Shown piece after piece: positions 6,757 to 10,898 of a stretch of DNA of 10,898 nt (the first letter of the stretch is position 1; each line of letters opens with the position of its first letter). Source of the stretch: Deltaproteobacteria bacterium (GTDB lineage Bacteria > Desulfobacterota > DSM-4660 > Desulfatiglandales > HGW-15); contig JAFDIC010000092.1 in the NCBI GenBank assembly GCA_019308525.1, forward strand, positions 1 to 10,898, given 5' to 3'. The notes below the pieces were generated by a model. The model searched no databases. It was given only the letters and a program-made list of their open reading frames with translations, and was not told where the DNA came from. Made by a program: the position numbers and the translations under genes.

Positions 6757-6792
6757 GGGGTCGCCATCCCGGGGGGATTGCGGCCTCTTTTT
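6757..6792 (+). terminator. Intrinsic terminator after dsrD
   Basis: An 8-bp stem with two G-T wobbles (6757-6764 with 6780-6787) is continued past one C/T mismatch by ATCCC (6766-6770) with GGGAT (6774-6778) around a GGG loop, and is followed by TTTTT (6788-6792). This is a strong Rho-independent terminator for dsrABD. It ends only 11 nt before the TPR gene's first good ATG, so any transcription of that gene depends on readthrough or on a promoter embedded here. Confidence 0.75.
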
Positions 6793-6803
6793 CTGGAACA
6801 GGT

Positions 6804-7433
6804 ATGGAGATGAAGGAACCGCAAGATTCTGAAAAATGGATAGCCCAGCAAAAGAAGATGCTGGCCGAGAACCCTGAATGTGCCAGCTCCCAGTATAACC
6901 TCGGGGTTACGCTGATGCAGCAGGGCAGACTGGATGATGCCGTTCCCTTTTTCGAAGAAGCCATATCCAACAGCTCTCGCATGTTCGAGGCCTGGGTCAA
7001 TCTCGGGTACATTTACTTCAAAAAGGGCGATCTGGAAAAGGTAGTGCATGCCAATCAGAGGGCCGTGGAGATCGAACCCAGGTATGCCAGGGGATATGCC
7101 AACCTGGGTTTTGCGTATCTTCAAATGGCGCGGACAGACGAGGCCATACGGGCCCTTGAAAAGGCCATCGAATTGAACCCTGATATTGTCCAGGCCTGGA
7201 ACAATTTGGCCAATGCCTATCTACAGGGTGGAGACGTGGACAGGGCTATTGAGACCGGGGAAAGGCTGGTCAAAATGGCCCCGAATTTCGGCCTGGGACT
7301 CAACAACCTGGCCTTTGCTTACTACAGTAAGGGGGACTTCCAGAAGGCGATAGAGTATGTGGACAGGGCCCTAGAGCAGGGTTTTGAGGTCCACCCGGAG
7401 TTCCTAAAAAGGCTGGAACCCCATCGCAAATAG
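6804..7433 (+). CDS. TPR-repeat protein adjacent to dsrABD
   Basis: From ATG 6804 this is a 209-residue protein made almost wholly of tetratricopeptide repeats, about five at 34-residue spacing: roughly 29-62, 63-96, 97-130, 131-164 and 165-198. The clearest are AWVNLGYIYFKKGDLEKV, GYANLGFAYLQMARTDEAI and AWNNLANAYLQGGDVDRAI. No signal peptide or membrane segment is seen, so it is probably a cytoplasmic protein-protein interaction scaffold. The frame is open back to TTG 6735 and ATG 6753, but both lie in or before the dsrD terminator, so I reject them. ATG 6810 is an alternative, with AGGT at 6800-6803. Its partner is unknown; position beside dsrABD suggests, but does not show, a link with sulfite reductase. 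Confidence 0.85.
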   Translation: MEMKEPQDSEKWIAQQKKMLAENPECASSQYNLGVTLMQQGRLDDAVPFFEEAISNSSRMFEAWVNLGYIYFKKGDLEKVVHANQRAVEIEPRYARGYANLGFAYLQMARTDEAIRALEKAIELNPDIVQAWNNLANAYLQGGDVDRAIETGERLVKMAPNFGLGLNNLAFAYYSKGDFQKAIEYVDRALEQGFEVHPEFLKRLEPHRK

Positions 7434-7510
7434 CCAATGATTGCTTCTCAAACTCGGACTATGACTCCTGCCTGTTCTTTTCAACGGGACTTGGAATTGG
7501 TGCTCAGGTT

Positions 7511-8191
7511 TTGGTGGAGATAATCAACAGGAGCGAGCAAACTTTGCGCCAGGAAAAGGATATTATTGAGGCGTTTCCGGATGTCTTTGGACAATACCGA
7601 TTCCTGGTATCCAAGGCAGATTCTGCTTTTGAGGCAGTGGAGAGAGACCACCGGGACTGCGTCAAGTGCAGGACAGGCTGTTCCGATTGCTGTCATGCCG
7701 TATTCGGGGTCTTCATTGTTGAGGCAGTCAGCTTAAGGTTTCACTTTCTCAAGCTGGGAGATCGAGACCAGAAAGCCGCGCTACTGAGAGCGGATAGGGC
7801 GGAAGAGGAACTGGGAGAGCTGGAGAAGAAGCTGAGCCTCTTCGACGATGATCCCCATGTCAAGTCCTTTGCCCTGGCAAAGGAAAGGGTTCGATGTCCC
7901 CTCCTGGACCAGGAGGACAGGTGTATCGTGTATGAACACCGGCCCATCACATGCAGGGTGTACGGAATTCCCACGGCTATTCACGGCAGTGCCCATGTCT
8001 GCGGCAAGGCGGGATTTGAAAAAGGCAAGTCCTACCCCGTCTACAACCTGGATGTGGCGTACAAGGCGCTTTACAGGTTGTCCTGTGAATTGATGAGGAG
8101 ATTGGGCAGGGAAGATAGTGAAGAAAAGGCGTCTCTCATGCTTTCCGTGTCCAGTGTGATCAGCAGTCAGATCAAAGAACTGTCAGGATAG
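7511..8191 (+). CDS. YkgJ-type cysteine-cluster (putative Zn/Fe-chelating) protein
   Basis: A 226-residue protein of the YkgJ/UPF0153 family, which is predicted to bind iron or zinc through clustered cysteines but has no settled function. The cluster begins CVKCRTGCSDCC (Cys50, Cys53, Cys57, Cys60, Cys61) and continues with RCPLLDQEDRCIVYEHRPITCRVYG (key residues Cys129, Cys138, Cys148, Arg149, Gly152) and Cys164. Between them, about residues 84-112 are strongly charged and helical, possibly a short coiled coil. There is no ATG; the start is TTG 7511 or GTG 7514, with only a weak CAGG upstream, so translation may be modest. It follows the TPR gene after 77 nt with nothing recognisable between. 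Its last 9 bases overlap the end of the convergent HEAT-repeat gene. Confidence 0.85.
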   Translation: MVEIINRSEQTLRQEKDIIEAFPDVFGQYRFLVSKADSAFEAVERDHRDCVKCRTGCSDCCHAVFGVFIVEAVSLRFHFLKLGDRDQKAALLRADRAEEELGELEKKLSLFDDDPHVKSFALAKERVRCPLLDQEDRCIVYEHRPITCRVYGIPTAIHGSAHVCGKAGFEKGKSYPVYNLDVAYKALYRLSCELMRRLGREDSEEKASLMLSVSSVISSQIKELSG

Positions 8192-9280
8192 TTTCTCAAG
8201 TGCTTCAGAGGCAAGCATACCGACAGTCTTGGTCTCCATACTGCCATTACGGTATATTTCAATCATTTCTCCATCCTGTTGAAGCCGTTTGAGACCCTCT
8301 GCTGCCTCTGAGGCTCCCAGGTTGCCCAGCAGGATGGCTGTGTACCCTCTTACAGCGGCGTCCTGATCTCGAAGCAATGGTATGAAATGAATGGCATCCT
8401 TTCTGAGCAGTTCGGGCCGCGTCTCCCCAACATAACCCAGGGCTCTGAGGGTCTCGACAAGCAAGTCACGATCCCGGAGAAAGAGGTAAAGTCGGCGCAA
8501 ATAACTGTCAAATTGTCCAGGCGAACCGGCCATGATTTCACCGATGGCATCTATAGCCCCCCAACTTGAGGCGGCAGTGTCAGAGACGGATGTGAAAAGA
8601 CCTTGGAGGAGCTTTGATATGGGGCGGGGATCGATAGGAACCAATCTGGCGCAGACCTTCCCCAGGGCGTCTGCCGCCCTGTATCTGGTGAGCGGGTCTG
8701 CGGAATAAAGCAGTCGTTTGATGTGCCTGAGCATGCGCGCGTCTTCAAGGGCAGCATCCAGAAGCACCTCGAAGTCGAAGGCCTTGACCAGGGCTTCTAC
8801 TTCACCCTTTACCAGTCTTTTCCCGGGCTTTGAATATGAAGTATGCCGGGCCTCCGGACGGAAAGGTTCTTCTTGAACAACGCTCCGTGACCTCTCTGAA
8901 TATCCTCTTGTACCGGAAGATAACCTGATGAAGTAAAGGGCTCCTGCGATATTCCTTCCTTCATAAGCGCCTCCAGGCACGATCATGTGGTTGGCGAGGT
9001 CATAGTTTTTTACGATTTCTTCCTGGTAGTCTTCTCCCGCAACCAGTTCCCATGCCCGATCCCAGTCACCCTTGCAAGAGCAGACCAGGGCCTCGATCAT
9101 GGCAGTACCGAGATTATGGCCGGTAACGTCGCAGGCGAAGGCTGCCCCGCAGGAACATCTCCCAACTGGCATCTCAGCAACACCTTCATCATATTCCTCC
9201 ACGGGCCTATCCAGAGGCGAGCCACAGAAAGGGCACGTGGGGTTTCTCAGGATTTCTTTTCCGGCAAATCTTCCAACCAT
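8183..9280 (-). CDS. HEAT-repeat protein with N-terminal zinc finger
   Basis: A 365-residue protein in two parts. The N-terminus has a zinc-ribbon-like set of cysteines, TCPFCG (Cys16, Cys19) and RCSCG (Cys42, Cys44), with two more at CSC (67-69). After a charged, Ser/Arg-rich linker (about 120-160), the C-terminal half from about 180 consists of HEAT-type alpha-helical repeats: ADPLTRYRAADALGKVC, SSWGAIDAIGEIM, LVETLRALGYVGE and DAAVRGYTAILLGNLG. The overall design suggests a scaffold that binds a protein partner; no catalytic motif is visible. The Shine-Dalgarno region before ATG 9280 is poor. It is the last gene of a - strand set behind the FmdB-like and small acidic genes, 64 nt after the latter. 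I do not know a characterised homologue. Confidence 0.8.
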   Translation of the reverse strand: MVGRFAGKEILRNPTCPFCGSPLDRPVEEYDEGVAEMPVGRCSCGAAFACDVTGHNLGTAMIEALVCSCKGDWDRAWELVAGEDYQEEIVKNYDLANHMIVPGGAYEGRNIAGALYFIRLSSGTRGYSERSRSVVQEEPFRPEARHTSYSKPGKRLVKGEVEALVKAFDFEVLLDAALEDARMLRHIKRLLYSADPLTRYRAADALGKVCARLVPIDPRPISKLLQGLFTSVSDTAASSWGAIDAIGEIMAGSPGQFDSYLRRLYLFLRDRDLLVETLRALGYVGETRPELLRKDAIHFIPLLRDQDAAVRGYTAILLGNLGASEAAEGLKRLQQDGEMIEIYRNGSMETKTVGMLASEALEKLS

Positions 9281-9344
9281 GATATCAGTACAAACCTTGG
9301 ACCCAGGTGCTCAGCAAAGCGTATTTGGATAGGCCGCGACATAT

Positions 9345-9575
9345 TTACAAGTCAAGATCAAGTTCGCTGGATACTTCATCATATTCAAATTCCTCTATTT
9401 CAAAATCAGAGCCCCGACTGGCAAATCTCAGGCTCCAGTGCTTGTATCTGGGACCAGCGAATTCGCAGCCTATGGTCCCCAGCCTGGCTTGGGCATTCTT
9501 CAATTTGGGGACCATGTCCCGGAAAAAGACCTCCCGGATGTGCTGAATGTCTTCATCGCTGAGTTCAGGCTTCAT
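9345..9575 (-). CDS. Small acidic conserved-looking protein of unknown function
   Basis: From ATG 9575 this is 76 residues, MKPELSDEDIQHIREVFF at the start, a middle part with GTIGCEFAGPRYKHWSLRF, and a strongly acidic tail ending ELDLDL. There is one cysteine and no membrane segment or known motif that I recognise. The frame extends to a GTG at 9629, only 4 nt after the upstream FmdB-like stop, which would add 18 basic, Pro/Arg-rich residues. I prefer ATG 9575 because the protein looks naturally folded from there, though neither start has a good Shine-Dalgarno sequence. It lies between the zinc-ribbon and HEAT-repeat genes in the same direction and is probably co-transcribed with them. Confidence 0.6.
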   Translation of the reverse strand: MKPELSDEDIQHIREVFFRDMVPKLKNAQARLGTIGCEFAGPRYKHWSLRFASRGSDFEIEEFEYDEVSSELDLDL

Positions 9576-9633
9576 AGGCCCTGGGGTTGAGGTTGCTCTT
9601 CTGCCTCTATCAACATTTCGAAGGGCCACGGTA

Positions 9634-9885
9634 CTACCAGGGCTTTGTCGGCCCCGGGAGATCTAAAGTAATACAAGAATTCCCCGAGCTGCAGGACTTG
9701 GAAGTAATCTTGGGCTGCTTTCCCCCCCTGCCGACACCCATGACATGGTGGCTCTTGCTCATGACTCGTTCGAGGGAATCTCCCTTGCATTGAGGGCAAT
9801 GCAGGTCGACCCTTTCCGTTGCACCGAAGAATATCCTTTCAAACAGGTTGCCGCACTCAAGGCATCGGAATTCAAAGATTGGCAT
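9634..9885 (-). CDS. FmdB-family zinc-ribbon protein
   Basis: An 83-residue protein starting MPIFEFRCLECGNLFERI, the standard opening of the FmdB/CxxC_CxxC_SSSS putative regulatory family. The zinc ribbon is Cys8-X2-Cys11 and Cys30-X2-Cys33 (CLEC, CPQC), followed by the family phrase KGDSLERVMSKSHH. The C-terminal tail adds Cys65 and Cys71 in a Ser-rich segment. The family name comes from a gene near formamidase, and the function is unproven; small ribbons of this type may bind nucleic acid or proteins. ATG 9885 has AAGGAGAT (complement of 9893-9900) at 7-nt spacing, and a good promoter lies upstream. It is the first gene of the - strand set with the small acidic and HEAT-repeat genes. Confidence 0.9.
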   Translation of the reverse strand: MPIFEFRCLECGNLFERIFFGATERVDLHCPQCKGDSLERVMSKSHHVMGVGRGGKQPKITSKSCSSGNSCITLDLPGPTKPW

Positions 9886-9902
9886 TTAATACATCTCCTT
9901 TT

Positions 9903-9923
9903 GGTTTGGGGTTCAAACCCCCG
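9903..9923 (-). other. Palindrome in the leader of the FmdB-like gene
   Basis: GGTTTG (9903-9908) and CAAACC (9914-9919) form a perfect inverted repeat around GGGTT; alternatively GGGG (9908-9911) pairs with CCCC (9919-9922). On the transcript from the 9943-9971 promoter this hairpin would end about 2 nt before the Shine-Dalgarno sequence, where it could act as an operator or affect translation. The + strand sequence also resembles a tRNA T-arm (TTCAAAC loop), but no tRNA body is present. Confidence 0.4.
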
Positions 9924-9942
9924 GCCAATTACTGTAAAATTA

Positions 9943-9971
9943 AATATATTATTTGCGGGTGCTAAAGTCAA
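9943..9971 (-). promoter_or_regulatory. sigma70-type promoter of the FmdB/HEAT gene set
   Basis: On the - strand TTGACT (complement of 9966-9971, five of six) is followed after 17 nt by TATATT (complement of 9943-9948, five of six). Transcription would start near 9936, about 50 nt before the FmdB-like ATG. The same A/T-rich block must also serve the divergent ATP-grasp gene, for which I see no clear -35 box. Confidence 0.65.
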
Positions 9972-10000
9972 ATGACCTCTCCAGGAAAGATGCTCAACTT

Positions 10001-10858
10001 ATGATCCTTTCTTTCCATCCATGCTTTATGGGGGAGCACCAGGTCATCCTGGGTGACAGATCTTTGGATTCAGATGATCTGGCTCTCATCCGGGATGCCA
10101 GGGTAATAATATTACCCCAAGCCTGTACGTTTGACCTGTACCGGGTTTGCAAGTCCAGTTCGGCCCTCCTGTTCCCCAACTATGATGCCCGATTCGACTA
10201 CCCGGGCAAGATAGGCCAGGCCGCTCTTTTCGATAAGCTGAAGTGTCCCCATCCGAAGTCCCTGATCTGGTACGGCGTGGATTCGTTCAGGGATGCTTGG
10301 GACAAAAGCAATGAATTCCCCCACAGAACACCATTCCTGCTAAAGACCAATGAAGGCCACGAGGCTGCTGGCCTCTTCCTCATAAGGAGCCAGGAAGACC
10401 TTGACTCCGCATTGGGGAAACTGGAATCCATGGAAAGAACAGGGTCATGGGGTTTTGTTTCCCAGGACCTGATACCCTGTGAAGGTAATGCGCTCAGGGT
10501 CGTGATCATAGGAAACAGGATTATTACCTACTGGAAAAGGCCGAAGAGACCGGGAGATCTCATAACTACAATCGGCAGGGGGGCGAAAATAGACAGGGAA
10601 TGGCGCCCCGACCTCCAGAAAAAGGGAGAAATAGAGGCAAGAGGCTTTTCCATGGCGACCGGGATCAATCTTGCGGCAATTGATTTCGTGTTTGACCTAG
10701 AGGCTTCAGACCCCGAACCGCTCTTCCTGGAAATCAATTACTACTTTGGGAGAAGAGGACTTGGAGGCTCGAAAGAATATTACCACCTCTTACTCCTGGC
10801 CATTCGGGACTGGTTGAAGGAACATGGGATCCATCCCGATTCGGTTCGTCTTGCTTGA
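10001..10858 (+). CDS. RimK-like ATP-grasp ligase
   Basis: From ATG 10001 the protein has 285 residues. An N-terminal domain (1-60, ILSFHPCFMGEHQVILGDRS, then VIILPQACTFDLYRVC) precedes an ATP-grasp core. Lys115 in PFLLKTNEGHEAAGLFLI is placed for ATP binding, RVVIIGNRIITYWKR (166-180) matches the substrate strand region, and Asp228 in AAIDFVFD with Glu244 and Asn246 in LFLEINYYFGRRGLGG are the usual magnesium ligands. Enzymes of this group join a carboxylate to an amine through an acyl phosphate; the substrates here are unknown. The frame runs back to TTG 9953 and GTG 9959, but AGGAAAG (9983-9989) and the natural strand start favour ATG 10001. It is divergent from the FmdB-like gene. Confidence 0.82.
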   Translation: MILSFHPCFMGEHQVILGDRSLDSDDLALIRDARVIILPQACTFDLYRVCKSSSALLFPNYDARFDYPGKIGQAALFDKLKCPHPKSLIWYGVDSFRDAWDKSNEFPHRTPFLLKTNEGHEAAGLFLIRSQEDLDSALGKLESMERTGSWGFVSQDLIPCEGNALRVVIIGNRIITYWKRPKRPGDLITTIGRGAKIDREWRPDLQKKGEIEARGFSMATGINLAAIDFVFDLEASDPEPLFLEINYYFGRRGLGGSKEYYHLLLLAIRDWLKEHGIHPDSVRLA

Positions 10859-10860
10859 CG

Positions 10861-10898
10861 ATGACCGGAGACCCTGAAAGGGATCATAAGAGCAACCT
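10861..10898 (+). CDS. Possible start of a further gene, cut by the window end
   Basis: An ATG two bases after the ATP-grasp stop opens a frame (MTGDPERDHKSN) that remains open to the window edge. The tight spacing would fit translational coupling, but there is no Shine-Dalgarno sequence and only 12 codons are visible, so chance is a real possibility. Confidence 0.25.
   Translation, partial: MTGDPERDHKSN

Noticed and set aside
6735..6803. Longer TPR start at TTG 6735 or ATG 6753
   Set aside because: Both starts lie before or at the edge of the dsrD terminator hairpin, lack a ribosome site, and add residues encoded by the terminator itself.
8987..9562. 191-residue open frame on the + strand
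   Set aside because: It runs opposite the HEAT and small acidic genes, crosses their boundary and shows no domain.
9857..9931. Complete tRNA gene ending in the T-arm-like sequence
   Set aside because: The 5' acceptor strand needed to pair with GCCAATT is not at tRNA distance, and the region is coding and leader for the FmdB-like protein.

Overview
The window looks like chromosome from a sulfate- or sulfite-reducing bacterium of the Desulfobacterota (former Deltaproteobacteria). The assignment rests on a complete reductive-type dissimilatory sulfite reductase locus: dsrA, dsrB and dsrD in one operon, with dsrC and a CobB/CbiA-type amidotransferase (dsrN type) divergently oriented next to it. 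dsrD is a marker of the reductive rather than the sulfur-oxidising pathway. Start sites, Shine-Dalgarno sequences and sigma70-like promoters are ordinary bacterial. I see no mobile element, CRISPR array, rRNA or complete tRNA.

Layout. 1-324 is the 3' end of a methyltransferase-like gene. 384-1205 (+) is a nitrilase-family amidohydrolase with an intact Glu-Lys-Cys triad. A strong bidirectional hairpin terminator (1249-1287) separates it from convergent dsrC (1381-1698, -), which has its own good promoter (1760-1788). Upstream of that promoter is a compact GC-rich foldable element (1843-1909) with two competing inner stems, then dsrN (1919-3328, -). The divergent region 3329-3820 carries a candidate dsrN promoter, a strong dsrA promoter (3566-3595), a perfect TGTGA-N6-TCACA Crp/Fnr-type palindrome (3608-3623) and a leader of about 220 nt. 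dsrA (3821-5242), dsrB (5264-6448) and dsrD (6488-6718) follow with near-ideal ribosome binding sites, closed by an intrinsic terminator (6757-6792).

Downstream on the + strand, starting just after that terminator, are a five-repeat TPR protein (6804-7433) and a YkgJ-type cysteine-cluster protein (7511-8191). Facing them on the - strand is a three-gene set: an FmdB-family zinc ribbon (9634-9885), a small acidic unknown protein (9345-9575) and a zinc-finger/HEAT-repeat protein (8183-9280), driven by a good promoter at 9943-9971. The HEAT gene and the YkgJ gene overlap tail to tail by 9 bp. Divergent from the FmdB gene is a RimK-like ATP-grasp enzyme (10001-10858), possibly followed by the first codons of another gene.

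How the parts fit. DsrAB reduces sulfite and transfers the sulfur to the two C-terminal cysteines of DsrC; DsrD modulates DsrAB; DsrN probably amidates the siroheme cofactor. The TPR, YkgJ, FmdB and HEAT genes have no assigned role. Their position beside dsrABD and their metal-binding or scaffold character make them candidates for accessory functions, which is inference from context only. The most interesting items are the palindrome at the dsrA promoter, the foldable element between dsrN and dsrC, the terminator placed immediately before the TPR gene, and the uncharacterised accessory genes.
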